Assembly (NCBI GenBank): GCA_023091665.1
Contig: JALJCQ010000013.1
Coordinates: 1,116,001-1,180,000 of the forward strand
Source: Pythium myriotylum
Taxonomy: Eukaryota > Oomycota > Peronosporomycetes > Pythiales > Pythiaceae
Length of the DNA stretch: 64,000 nucleotides
Direction of reading: 5' to 3'
Below the pieces are notes generated by a model. It saw nothing but the letters and a program-made list of their open reading frames with translations. It ran no database searches and was not told the DNA's origin. Below, one piece after another: positions 32,810 to 43,176 of the stretch. How positions within the stretch are numbered: the first letter of the stretch is position 1; every line of letters starts with the position of its first letter. The position numbers were made by a program, and so were the translations under genes.

Positions 32810-34110
32810 CTATATCTCCTTCGTTTCCTCTTCTGGCGTCGAGGATCTCGCAAGATTGAGGAGCTCGAAATACTGGCGAGCTTGCAACTGCCCCTCCATA
32901 GCGTAGTTGCTCAATGCAGCACGTTGATCGGTCTTGATCTGCTTCACGAGGGTGAAATCGCCTTCTACGGTGTGGGTCCCCGGGGTTCTGGCTGCCAGCC
33001 CGATCACAAATGAAGCAAGACGAGCGTACTTACCCTCGAGGTTGATGTCTTTCCATGCTTGAACTATCTTCATCCGTTTTGTGCCATCGACGCGGGCTTG
33101 AAAGCTGTATCACGTTCATAGCGACCTCGTAGGTCGGCTCGCTCCTTCCAGATAGCCGTTCCCAGGCTGACCTGAGGATAACGCGAATTGCCTGCAAGTT
33201 GAGTGCAACGACACGCCGCACATCACGCCCGACGGTCAACTCTGAGGGCCTTCCCAACTTCGCAGTACCGTGCGCTTGCCCAAAAATCACGAACATCTGC
33301 ACGATGGATCGGAAGCTAGTGATTGTGTTGAGGCACCGGAGGACCGTTTTGAACTGGCGACGATCTTCGATGATCTAAACGCGATCGCCATTGTCCAGCT
33401 CAATCAGCTCGCGGTGGAGCTCCGGCACCCCGACGTCACTATCGATGGACTGGAACCCGTCACTGGTGTTGTTGCTCAACAGGCGCTCGATAATGCCGTA
33501 GATGCCTCCAAGAATCGTGACCTGCCACTCCCCGTCGAGCTCGAGCACAGCCTTGCGGAAAATTCTTGATCGAGAGGTAGCGCGATGAACTCGGCAAATC
33601 TGGTAGCGTGGTGCTCTTGGTGATGAGCCTTGATGTTGTCTGTACGGAACTTCTTGAAGACCTTGATATTTGTGGTTTTCCTCACTGTCTTCTTGTTTCG
33701 CATCTCCGTCGAGAACGGCTCCATAAGCTGTAATTGTGGCTCTGACGCCTTCTTTTTGCGACCGAAGGATTCACAGAACTTGCAGGTGGCTTCTTGTATG
33801 ACATGTAGAGGGGGGCATGTTGCGCTGGGGCGGAGTCCAAGCTCGAACTCGTACTTCGGGAACCACTGGTCGCGACGAGCTAGTTGTTGTGGCTTTTCGA
33901 TTTTCGTCTGAACGAGAACATGGTTGACACTCTTCTGTTCACCTACTTTCACGCGTGTGTTGGCCGCCACAGGTTTCTGGCGTCGCTGCTTTGAGGCCGA
34001 CTTCCGACCACTCTGTGCAGCCACGTTCGTGACGAGGTTCCTGAACTGCACAGTCACACACTGCCTTGCCACGCAGCGCGTGAGAGCCACAGCTACAAAC
34101 TATTAATAGA
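32810..34110 (-). pseudogene. decayed BED/hAT-like transposase gene
   Basis: Minus-strand pieces in three frames follow the order of oomycete BED-finger hAT-like proteins. First a zinc-finger part (TCKFCESFGRKKK... FKKFRTDNIKAHHQEHH, about 33600-33790). Then an internal part (QFKTVLRCLNTITSFRSIVQMF ... VVALNLQAIRVILRSAWERL, about 33130-33360). Last a C-terminal dimerisation-like part (EGDFTLVKQIKTDQRAALSNYAMEGQLQARQYFELLNL, about 32830-32960). The catalytic core between the second and third parts is missing, and there are stops and frameshifts, so no active protein is expected. It sits inside the MULE, upstream of the transposase gene. I rely on remembered family patterns, so the class is less sure than the decay. 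Confidence 0.6.
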
Positions 34111-34263
34111 GCGGTCGCTGTGTTGCCCATTGAGACCGCATTATGCCCAAGTTATCATACCTCGAAGCCATCTTCACCATGAATCCGAGCCAATCCGAGG
34201 CAATTTCGAAGTAGGAATTCTGAAATCCTTCGATTAGGAAAATTGCACTTTCTCGTGTAACCA

Positions 34264-34284
34264 TTCCTATTCTTAAGAGGCCTG
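34264..34284 (-). repeat. right terminal inverted repeat of the MULE
   Basis: Partner of 27275-27295; followed at once by the target-duplication copy TATGTCGT. Confidence 0.88.
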
Positions 34285-34827
34285 TATGTCGTGGATATGG
34301 ACCTGACCCTACGTGCACCAGATCTAGTACATCGCAAGATCGGCTTCTCTAGCTTCTATCCCAGCCAGACGCCAAGCTCGGATGATTACCACTCTCTTGG
34401 GTAATACCAAATAGCACCCATCAACCTCAACACAAAAACATTTAACACCATTCGTCTAGCTAGACCACGCATACACTCCGGACGGATCCCACGGCAACCA
34501 TTCACTGACCACCTTGATTGCCCTCGATTGTAGGTACTGAACGATCGAGTCATCTCGCCAGTGCACGTGGATAATCTAGATAGTCTTGTCGTCTCCGCAA
34601 CGCTCGCTCGCACCAGGAGTGTCCATCTGCACCCACTGACGTCTTTTCGCGTGTGCTGACATGATCATTTCGCGTGTCACAGTAGACTCTTCTATCGTCC
34701 GGTGCAGTCTATGCTGGGCGTTCAGGGGCGTGTGCGCGTCACCTCCAGCCGAGGAACGAACGACCACGGATTACGCCCTTGTCGGTCGAAACACCCGTGC
34801 TTTCGTGCTGGCATCAACTGACTCCCT

Positions 34828-34863
34828 CCGAGCCTTCCGAGCCTTCCGAGCCTTTCGAGCCTT
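34828..34863. repeat. 9-bp tandem repeat (CCGAGCCTT)4
   Basis: Four units, the last with one change, about 310 bases upstream of the polygalacturonase start. Confidence 0.9.
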
Positions 34864-34930
34864 CCGACCGACCTGCGCCTTTCGAGGTCGTCGCGCTCTA
34901 GCCTCAAGCCTCGATATCCGTAGTTCGGGC

Positions 34931-34986
34931 TTCACCCTTCACCCTTCACCCTTCACCCTTCACCCTTCACCCTGCACCCTGCACCC
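34931..34986. repeat. 7-bp tandem repeat, (TTCACCC)6(TGCACCC)2
   Basis: Eight units ending just before an ATG at 34987 that opens only a 62-codon low-complexity frame. The unit is not the TTTAGGG telomere repeat. Confidence 0.9.
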
Positions 34987-35171
34987 ATGATCTTTCTCCG
35001 TTCGACCTCCTCATCTCAACCTTCCCACCACCTCCAACTCCTCCAACACCCCCAACACACCACGCCATTTACGATCATTGTGCAAATCGCCGAAGCCAAC
35101 GCACTCAGCTTGAAACAAGCCACCACCCAGCCACCCAGCCACCATCAACACCACCACCAACAGCAACAACT

Positions 35172-36263
35172 ATGAAGTTCACTTCCTTCGCATCCACTAT
35201 CGCACTTGCGCTTGCGATCGCTGGCATCGTCGAGAATGTCCACGCGGTGCAAGAAGAGACCCAAGCTGGATGCACGCTCATGGGAACATACACGGACTCA
35301 TCCAGTATCGCTGACTGCACCGACATCACCATCTCGTCACTCACTGTCCCCGCCGGCACCACGCTCGACCTCACCAATGTCAAGGCTGGTGCCACCATCA
35401 CGTTTACCGGCACGACGACGTTCGGCACCAAACTCTGGGACGGACCACTTGTACTCTTGTCGGGATCCAACCTCAAGGTCACTGGGACGGGTACGCTGGA
35501 CGGCCAGGGCGACTGGTACTGGAAGCAAGGGACGTCCGTGACGCGTCCGGTCTTCTTCCGACTCAAGGACGTCGACAACTCCAACCTGTCGGACTTCAAG
35601 CTGCTCAACTCGCCCTTCCGCACCTTCAGCATTATCAACTCGGTCGCCACAACGCTCACGGGTCTCACGCTCGACTCGAGCTCGGGCGACGGGCTCGCCA
35701 AGAACACGGACGGTTTCGATCTCAGCCAGAACACGGGCGTCAAGATCCTCAGCAACACCATCAAGAACCAGGACGACTGTCTCGCCATGCAGTCCAGTAC
35801 CGACACCACCTTCTCGGACAATACGTGTATCGGAGGTCACGGCATCTCGGTCGGCTCGATCGGTGGCGATGTCGTCGACAGCACCGACACGGTCTCGGGA
35901 CTAATTGTCAGCGGTAACCAGATCACCAACAGCGCCAATGGGCTGCGTATCAAGACCATCATCGGGCTCGAAGGCCTGGTCTACAACGTCACATACACCG
36001 ACAACACGCTCACGAACGTGGATAATGCGATTGTGATGCACTCGGACTACAACAAGACCTCCGGAGGCTACACCGGCTCGCCCTCGAGCACCGTGGGCAT
36101 CAAGCTCATCACGATATCGGGTCTCACGGGAACGGCTACGAATTTGTACGATGTCTTGGTGAATCCGAGTGTGGTATCGGACTGGAAGTGGTCGGGGATC
36201 AGTGTGTCGGCTAAGACCACGGGAACTTGTAAGGGCGAGCCCAGCTCGGTGTCCTGCACCTGA
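35172..36263 (+). CDS. secreted endopolygalacturonase, GH28 (copy 3)
   Basis: ATG 35172 to TGA 36263, 363 residues, the same length as copies 1 and 2 and roughly nine residues in ten alike. The signal peptide is residues 1-25 (MKFTSFASTIALALAIAGIV..., cleavage near VHA). The GH28 motifs NTD, QDD, GHG and RIK are conserved at the same positions, so it should be active on homogalacturonan. Differences cluster in the signal peptide, around residues 70-73 and 230-260, and near the C-terminus, which could shift substrate-subsite preference. It lies about 11 kb from copy 2 on the same strand, with the MULE between them. Confidence 0.95.
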   Translation: MKFTSFASTIALALAIAGIVENVHAVQEETQAGCTLMGTYTDSSSIADCTDITISSLTVPAGTTLDLTNVKAGATITFTGTTTFGTKLWDGPLVLLSGSNLKVTGTGTLDGQGDWYWKQGTSVTRPVFFRLKDVDNSNLSDFKLLNSPFRTFSIINSVATTLTGLTLDSSSGDGLAKNTDGFDLSQNTGVKILSNTIKNQDDCLAMQSSTDTTFSDNTCIGGHGISVGSIGGDVVDSTDTVSGLIVSGNQITNSANGLRIKTIIGLEGLVYNVTYTDNTLTNVDNAIVMHSDYNKTSGGYTGSPSSTVGIKLITISGLTGTATNLYDVLVNPSVVSDWKWSGISVSAKTTGTCKGEPSSVSCT

Positions 36264-36427
36264 GAAGTCGTTCGCAGTGGCGACGGGGCGGCAACGACGA
36301 CAGCGAGAACGATGAAACAGCCACTAATGGAACCAGATTTGTTGTGGCTATCGATGGTTCCGAATGTCGCTGACATGACATGGCCTTCACATGAACAGAA
36401 ACCAACACAAGCACTTGATGGAATCGC

Positions 36428-36469
<42 letters not shown>

Positions 36470-37032
36470 CTCTCCCCTAATTCAGATTGTGACCTGGAGA
36501 GGAGAGTCTAACAGCCTCAATAAGATTTAGAAGGTCGGGAACCGAAATTTGAGCTTGAGGAAGGCTTCCAGATCTCAAAGGGAATCGCTCTAGCCCCTTT
36601 ATAATCAAACCGGCGTGTAACCACGAGTAACCGTGGGTTGGTCCTCAGCAAACTCACCGGTTTTAAGGACCCTGTTCAAGGTGCACATCGAACCTTACCA
36701 AAAGTGTCACGGAGAAAAGACGCAGACGTCAAAGCGACAGGGTCAGAAGCAAGTTACGTTCCTGCGATCGGGAAGACATGAGAGCTTTTGGTAATTTCTT
36801 GAAACGGTTTTGTCAGATCACGGTAGAGTACAGTGATAGAGTCAAAAAGAGGGAGACATCTGATACTTTATGCAAAATTATATGGTTAGGTACGATTGTT
36901 CTTCCGGGAAGGATAATTCATCGGACCTGAAGAACGACTGTGGATTTGCACCTGTTTGTGTCCGTCAAGCGGAGGGGTGTAACCAGGTTACAATTCGTAT
37001 ACGTTGAGGCTTCCCTCGCTGTTGAACGTCTA
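36264..37032. other. gene-free, with a (TC)n microsatellite
   Basis: A (TC)17 tract lies at 36430-36463, with nothing else recognised. GTAACCAGGTTAC-like and CCACGAGTAACCGTGG-like short inverted repeats occur near 36615-36640 and 36979-36992. Confidence 0.6.
36430..36463. repeat. (TC)n microsatellite
   Basis: Seventeen dinucleotide units, 170 bases after the polygalacturonase stop. Confidence 0.95.
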
Positions 37033-38575
37033 ACGGAAATGACCGATTAAAAGACCCGTCCCTATTAGAGTCGGGACAGCGTTTTCGCCAGTCACTATTC
37101 AAAAATACAAGACCGGCTATTATTTAGTGCGGCAACTACAGAATCTATGCTGGCGCATTCTCGAACATGCCGACGGAGCGACGCCAAGCCATCCCAATAT
37201 GGCGCAAGCAAGAAGTCATCGTGTGGATCCAGGAGGAAGGCGACAGCAAGCCCTCGCGAGCAGACGCACATTTTCGCAAGCTCGGTCTCGACGTGGACGG
37301 CGCGGCAATCCGAAAGTGGTGGCGTAACCGGGATGAGATCATGGCTGCAAAGCCGCACCAGAAACGTCTTTCTGGTGGGGGGCGCAAGCCCATCTCTCTT
37401 GATATGGAGGCCATCCTCTATGACGAAATAATTTCGAAGAGACTCCGGAAGGAGAAGGTGACACGCGCATGGATCATGGACATGGCCCAAGCCATCTACG
37501 TCTCGCTGCACGTGAACGACGAAAGCCCCAAGCCATTTTCCGCATCCACGCATTGGCTTGCGAACTTTATGGCCCGGCTCTCTCTCCGTCGCCGAACAAA
37601 TCTCACGATTCTCACCGACGAGAAGCTAGTGGCAAGAGCCATCTCGTACATGCGTTTCTTGGCTGCTGCGAAGCCACGCATGAACGAGGAGAAGACCATC
37701 CTGATGGACGAGACCGCCGTGTACTTTGAAGATGCGCGAGCCATGATTGTCGACCACACTGGTGCTCGACATGTCCTTGTGCGCTCGACGGGGTTCGCGT
37801 CGATGCGAATCACAGTCATCCTCGCCGTCACGGCGAGTGGTATCAAGTTGGCCCCCGTTCTCATCTGGAAGGACAAGAACTCGGGGACGTTCGAGAAGGT
37901 GAACGGTGTCTACGTCACGTACCAGCCCAGGGCGTGGGTGGACAGCGCGCTGCTCAAACGGTGGATTGATCTACAGTTCCCGCTGCTCGACACGAGCGAC
38001 GGGAGGTGGCTCGTGTGGGACTCAATGAGGGCGCACATTTCCAAGTATGTCAAAGCCAAGTGCCAGTCCCGAAAGATCGAAATGTGCGTTGTCCCTGGCG
38101 GACTCACACCGTACCTCCAGGCGGGCGACATTGCAATCTATCGAGCGTTCAAGGACATTTTGAGCGCGGAGATCAACGCGTGGAAAGAGAGCGATCAAGT
38201 CTCGTACACCAAGTTTGGTAACCCCCGCCCTCCAGCAGTTGAAGTTGTGTGTGATTGGGTCCGCCGCGCCTGGCGCGAGACGGACTCAACCACGGTTGCT
38301 AACTCTATTGCTGCTGCAGGATTCTCCGACAACATTTACGACTGGCACATTGCACGCCACGATGTCTATGGCCATAAGTTCGTGGCCGCGTGGGAGGCAG
38401 ATGCAGTCGTCGATGACACCGACGTGTTCAACATGGAGGAGCTTGATGACTGCCTAGATGAAATCAGCATTCTTCATGAGGAGGAATAAAAGACCGATTC
38501 CCGAATAGAGTCCGTTTTCTGGAAATTTCCTGGTACTAATATTTAGAAGACCGGATTGTAATCGGTCATTTCCGT
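37033..38575 (+). mobile_element. complete pogo-like DNA transposon, 1,543 bp
   Basis: The terminal inverted repeats ACGGAAATGACCGATTA (17 bp, perfect) at 37033-37049 and 38559-38575 are flanked by TA on both sides (37031-37032, 38576-38577), the target duplication of Tc1/mariner/pogo elements. The single internal gene is intact. Nothing in the sequence prevents it from being active. Confidence 0.92.
37167..38489 (+). CDS. pogo-like transposase (DDE_1 family)
   Basis: The ATG at 37167 gives 440 residues, with no frame break. The N-terminal 150 residues look like paired helix-turn-helix/CENP-B-type DNA-binding modules (KQEVIVWIQEEG..., ASTHWLANFMARLSLRRRTN). The catalytic core has ILMDETAVYF (first Asp, about residue 173), WLVWDSMRAHISK (second Asp, about 285) and PGGLTPYLQAGDIAIYRAFKD (third acidic residue, Asp, about 318). 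This is the usual DDD spacing in pogo/Tigger proteins. The acidic C-terminus is also typical. Only 134 bases separate the start from the left inverted repeat. It excises and reinserts the element at TA. Confidence 0.93.
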   Translation: MPTERRQAIPIWRKQEVIVWIQEEGDSKPSRADAHFRKLGLDVDGAAIRKWWRNRDEIMAAKPHQKRLSGGGRKPISLDMEAILYDEIISKRLRKEKVTRAWIMDMAQAIYVSLHVNDESPKPFSASTHWLANFMARLSLRRRTNLTILTDEKLVARAISYMRFLAAAKPRMNEEKTILMDETAVYFEDARAMIVDHTGARHVLVRSTGFASMRITVILAVTASGIKLAPVLIWKDKNSGTFEKVNGVYVTYQPRAWVDSALLKRWIDLQFPLLDTSDGRWLVWDSMRAHISKYVKAKCQSRKIEMCVVPGGLTPYLQAGDIAIYRAFKDILSAEINAWKESDQVSYTKFGNPRPPAVEVVCDWVRRAWRETDSTTVANSIAAAGFSDNIYDWHIARHDVYGHKFVAAWEADAVVDDTDVFNMEELDDCLDEISILHEEE

Positions 38576-39326
38576 TAGAATACAAAAAACCAAAGCCTGT
38601 ACCGGTGCCACTGCCATAGCTGGTGCCAGTGCCGCAGCTAATCTCAGTCCAGGCGATCGGTGTTCCCACGTCCACGCACGTGCACGTGCCGGAGACTCTG
38701 AAGGACGCGGCAACACCGCCTCCACAGCCTCCGCAGCCACCGCAGACGCCCGCGACAGTGCCTCCGCCACTTCCTACGTTCTCGATCTACGTTCTACCAT
38801 TCGACCATCCACGTTTCGAGCCAATGGTCTGCGACGGGGGAGGTTGTATCGACGTTTCGGTTGTACCAGACAAACAAACCTGAAACCTAGACATGCAGAC
38901 AGAGACATGAACAGAATCAACGCACCTCGTGTAACAAGTGACGAGCCGACCCGTCCGCTTCTCGGGATGATGATCCAGACGTACCGTCACGAGACGCGTT
39001 GGTGATCCAGACACACCGTCACAGGACGCGATGGTGGTCCAGACGCACCGTCACAGATGCACACCACACGGACCGACGATCGACAGAAAACAGACGACGT
39101 CAACGTTGGTCAGTGGACACTCGACAGAGAGCTTCGATTGACTGTGAGTCGCTATCATCGCTACCATCGCAAACCCTTGACGCCAACCAGATGAAGCGAG
39201 AACCGCCACGATCCGAAAGCTCCTCCTCTCCTCTCGCACCTCCTCATTCTGCGATCTGCTTCGGTCCCACCACTACCGACAACCACCACCTCCACCACCT
39301 CCGCCACCTCATCGACCATTTCAACC
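38576..39326. other. region upstream of the reductase, no gene
   Basis: It contains a (CTCCGCAGC-like) proline-coding stretch near 38715-38755, a 32-bp tandem repeat (38971-39060), and a CCACCAC-rich run just before the reductase start. Confidence 0.6.
38971..39060. repeat. 32-bp tandem repeat, about 2.8 units
   Basis: Units begin at 38971, 39003 and 39035 (TGATCCAGACGTACCGTCAC and variants). It lies about 270 bases upstream of the reductase gene. Confidence 0.9.
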
Positions 39327-40397
39327 ATGGTCACTCCCCCCAAGAACCACAACAGGACCCACCGCTTCTTCGGTGACTCGGGACTTCTTGTCGCTCGGGA
39401 ACTGGATGACTTACTACCCGAACTCGGCCAAGGACGCCTGGTACGACGTCATGAAGACCGCGTACGGTCTCGGCATCAACTGTTTCGACTCGGCCGAGAT
39501 CTACAACGACGGCCGCGGCGACGAGTTCATGAGATATACCATCCAGCGCGGCATCAAGGAAGGCGTCTGGACCCGTGAAGACCTCGTGCTCACGGCCAAG
39601 ATCTCGCTCGGGCGCAAGGGAGAGTACGACTCGAGACCGAACGGCATCGGCAACTCGCGCAAGCACCTCGTGGAGGGCATCAAGGGGACGCTCAAGGACG
39701 TGCAGGTCGAGTACGTCGACGTCGTGTTCAGTCATCGAGGAGAGCAGTTCACTCCCATCGAGGAAGTCGTGCGCGCCATGAACTTCATCATCAACCAAGG
39801 ATGGGCCTTCTACTGGGGTACCAGCGAATGGTCCTCCAGAGATATCCAGAAGGCGTGCGACATCGCCGACCGTCTCGGCACGATCCGTCCCATCACGGAG
39901 CAGCCACAGTACAACATGTTCGAGCATGACAAGGTCGAGCATGAGTTGGTGGACCTCTTCACCAAGTGCAAGCTGGGTACCGTGTGGTCTCCACTCGACG
40001 GTGGTGTGCTCACGGGCAAGTACAGGCAGGGGATTCCGAGCGACTCGCGCATGACCGCGGCTGCTCTTCGTGAGTTCGCGGGCGAGTTCAAGGTCAAGGT
40101 CGAGAAGTCTCGCGACTTGCCGAAGATCGCCGACCGTCTCGGTTGCACGTTGGCGCAACTGTCGATCGCCTGGGCCGTCTCAAACCCGAACGTGTCCGCG
40201 GTCATGCTGGGTGCTCGGAACTCTGAGGAGCTCATCGGGACCGTCAAATCGATCGAGATTGTGGACAAGATTACTCCAGCAATCAACGCGGAGATCGACG
40301 CGATCGTCCAGTTTGTGCCCAAGCGTACCTCCAACGACTGGTGGTACACCACTCGGTTCCAGCGTGGGGCAACCCGTTGGGCAAGCCGAAGGCGTAG
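39327..40397 (+). pseudogene. aldo-keto reductase, potassium-channel beta-subunit type, with two frame breaks
   Basis: The protein would reduce carbonyls with NADPH and, in this subfamily, can associate with voltage-gated K+ channels. It starts at ATG 39327 (CAACCATGG): MVTPPKNHN...FFGDSGLLV, then the frame breaks near 39388-39397 and resumes as SLGNWMTYYPN. Core motifs: CFDSAEIYNDGRGDEF (catalytic Asp/Tyr), LTAKISLG (Lys), VVFSHR (His), YWGTSEW, TEQPQYNMF, WSPLDGGVLTGKY. Near 40365-40370 two extra G shift the frame again. Without them the protein would end at the TAG 40395-40397. The break at the start looks like loss of about 8 bases. The rest is well conserved, so assembly error is a real alternative to a dead gene. 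Confidence 0.8.
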
Positions 40398-41479
40398 GAG
40401 GCGGTCCGTCGTGTGTGATGTCTTGGGTAGTTGTAGGCCACTCCAACCTGTTGTAGTTCGGGAGATTCTCAGACATGCACCTTCTTGGGCCTTGCGATCC
40501 ACGAAATATACGTACAATCAAAGACTGTTGTGGGCATTTATTCGCGTTGACTTTTGTTTGATGTAATGATCATTGTAATTGAACAGTGTCAGAAAAGAAG
40601 CAAGAAAGAACTAAGATAAAGGAGAGATGAAGAAGAGAACGAACACAACCGATGATTCATCCGTCCATCCTCGTGTAGTTCTCCATGCCTCTGTATAGTA
40701 GACTAGATGGATTGATCGCTGGATCGAATGATCGACCAGCGAAGCTTTGGTTGGCTGAATATCGATCGAATCGATCTGAAAATGATTGCCCAAAACGATT
40801 CGATTGGGGCCTTCCTCACAAATTCGAATGAAAACGACAATATACAGAAGTGGAGAATGGGGCTTCGACCAGTTAGCAGCCCAGCGCAGCGGTGATGCTC
40901 TCTAGTATCATGGAATAGTGATAGTGGGTTTGCATGGCACTGATACCGAAGGTTGTCTTGTTTCTTCGGATGAGAAGTGATATTATAGGAGTGACGACGC
41001 ATGAGCAACGTAGACCAGTTATCCTAAACGAGGAAGCAGCGAGGTGCCCATTGCGGACGACCTCTTACGGAGCTGCCGGTCGGTCTGTCGTCGATGGCAT
41101 CGTTGCAATGCACCCAGCCGCCCAGGCAGATTCCATCTGGGTCAGTGTCTTCAACGCCACTGCTTTCCGCAACGTCTCGTTTCGACGGAGAAGAGCTCTC
41201 GTCGGGGATCGTGAGTTCGGTGTCTGGTTTATGCACAAGTGGCGTTGTTTGCTCGTGGAACAGTTGGACATTCGCAGCGAGGTGTGTGAGACGGAGCAGG
41301 TGTCCGGAAGCTCGCCAGCAAATCTGATTTAGCAAGTTTGGGAGGTACATCTCACCTCGTCACGACAAATCAACTACGGAGTCAAAAGATGCGCTATCAA
41401 GTATAAGCAAGTGATCTACGATCAGAGGTCCCACTGATGAATATCACTTGCGCAGTCCTTTGCTGATGGAAGAGTGATC
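40398..41479. other. no supported gene downstream of the reductase
   Basis: Frames at 40934-41332 (plus) and 41024-41350 (minus) are open for 109-133 codons but carry no domain I know and overlap each other, so they are not called. Confidence 0.5.
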
Positions 41480-41788
41480 ATATTAGATTGGTTACGCCAG
41501 GCATCAACTTGATGCCGCTAGTTGGTCTTCCTTGCGTTCTCTGTATGCTGTGTTTCCCCTTGAGGTTGTCAACCCAGGTTGATAACCAACCTTCACTCAA
41601 TATGCACGTGACGCACACTCGTGCGTCACTTCAACGACACTCAGTGCGAGTCGGAACAGCACTCACGTGCTGGACCACTCTGAACCCACCTGGCCCTGGC
41701 CATGAGAATGTTCGCACTGGTGGCAGTGTCTCATGCAGAATATGTAGTATGCACTCCTGTCGGGCAGCGCTGAGTGTGCTTCCCAACA
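41480..41788 (-). repeat. 3' LTR of copia-B (outer end uncertain)
   Basis: Read on the minus strand it opens TGTTGGGAAGC directly after a GATTGAGTGGGAG purine tract and 7 bases beyond the RNase H stop. It contains a hairpin (41608-41629, 9-base arms GTGACGCAC). No second copy is present in the window to define the end. Confidence 0.5.
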
Positions 41789-41795
41789 CTCCCAC

Positions 41796-43171
41796 TCAAT
41801 CAGTGAGCCCGACAGCTTCTGGCTCGCGCACGTCCATGCCGTGGCGAAGCAGCTCGAACTGCTTCGTCGCAACGGCCTTAGTCAAGATGTCAGCGACTTG
41901 CTCGGCCGTCTCGACTTAGCGAAGCACTAGTGTCTTGTCCTGGATCTTCTCCCGCACAAAGTGGTGACGAATCTCAACGTGCTTGGCGCGCCCGCTGTAG
42001 CCAACGTTATTCGCAAGAGCGATCGCCCCTTAGTTGTCTTCATAGACCACGGTCGCGTTGCGCTGCTCGACGCCGAGGTCGCTCAGCAGTGCCCGAGTCC
42101 ACACAACCTCTTGGGCGCACAGACTGAGTGCCATGTACTCTGCCTCTGTTGAGCCCAAAGCGACGGTCCGTTGATATTTGCATTTGTAGACAACTGCAGC
42201 CCCATTCAGCACAATCACCACACCCGAAACCGACCGACGGTCGTCGAGGCTTGACGCCCAATCCGCGTCGCTGAACGCCACCAGTACGTCTGGTTTGACC
42301 GACATGCCGTAAACAAGTCCAATCCGGCGTGTCAAATAAAGGTACCGCAGCACCCTAATTGCAGCCTTCCAATGTGCCTCGCCAAAGTTTTCGATGAACC
42401 GACTCAGGTGAACCACTGCATAGGCCACATCTGGCCGCGTGCACGTGCTGATGTAGAGCAAACAGCCGATCAACGATCGGTACGGCCGGCGCGACATCGC
42501 ATCCTTCTTCTCGTCCGATGTCGCGGCGTTGCGCGTTGACAACTTGGTGCTAGTATCACACGGGTTGTAGAACGCACGAGCATCAACTTGGTTGAATCGC
42601 ATCGCCACCTCCATGATGTACTGCGTCTGATTGATCGCCAGGGTCCGCTTAACAACGTCCTGTTCAAGCTCCATACCGAGCACAAACTTTGGCTGCCCCA
42701 ACTCTTTGAGGCGAAAGTGCTGCAGTAAGCTGGTCTTGATCGCGTTGACCATCGCCACGTTCGCTGCAGCGATCAGCATGTCGTCAACATACAGGCAAAG
42801 ATACACGAGATCGGTCCCAGTGCGTCGCACATAGATGCACGAGTCTACACTCGATGGCTCAAAGCCAAGCTCGGTTAGAACACGATGTATGGTCTGATTC
42901 CAAACGTGAGAAGCTTGCTTGAGTCCGTACAAGGACTTGCGGAGCACACACACTGTGCCTTCTGGCGCGTCCACACCCTCTAGAATCTCCATGAACACTT
43001 GCTCCTTTAGAACACCGTAGAGGAAAGCAGTGTCCACGTCGAACTGCCACACTGTGTACCCTCGGGCACAACAAACCGCGAGCAGCATGTAACGGGGTGT
43101 GCCCGTTACATGGTACGGACCCATGTCAATGGTGTCCGATAGGAACGTCGTGAACCCATCTGGTTGCGATG
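41796..43171 (-). pseudogene. copia-B reverse transcriptase and RNase H remnant
   Basis: Copia pol C-terminal half: FDVDTAFLYG, YGLKQASHVW, the YVDD box (LCLYVDDMLIAA, about 42780), GCLLYISTCTRPDVAYAV, RNase H (FSDADWASS; GSTEAEYMA) and the terminal ADILTKAV. In-frame TAA codons at 42030-42032 and 41916-41918 break it. The frame is lost at about 43171, where the gypsy LTR begins, so integrase and gag are absent. Two stops against otherwise good conservation suggest moderate age. Confidence 0.85.
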
Positions 43172-43176
43172 TCTCC

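Larger units (their letters stand above)
27275..34284 (-). mobile_element. 7.0-kb MULE-type DNA transposon with Ulp1 protease
   Basis: The ends are 21-bp terminal inverted repeats starting CAGG(G/C)CTCTTAAG, differing at one position. They are flanked by TATATCGT (27267-27274) and TATGTCGT (34285-34292), an 8-bp target duplication with one mismatch. Inside are a spliced transposase-protease gene and a decayed BED/hAT-like gene, both on the minus strand. About 640 bp at the left and 150 bp at the right are noncoding terminal regions. Confidence 0.88.
34285..35171. other. upstream region of the third polygalacturonase
   Basis: No gene seen. It holds a 9-bp tandem (34828-34863) and a 7-bp tandem (34931-34986). 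About 35069-35105 (GATCATTGTGCAA...GCCAACGCAC) resembles the leader of copies 1 and 2, so the promoter-proximal part shares ancestry with them. Confidence 0.65.

Noticed and set aside
34931..34986. TTCACCC tandem as interstitial telomere
   Set aside because: The unit does not match TTTAGGG or its complement.
41024..41350. Overlapping 109- and 133-codon frames on both strands
   Set aside because: Neither has a recognisable domain, and overlap on both strands suggests chance openness.
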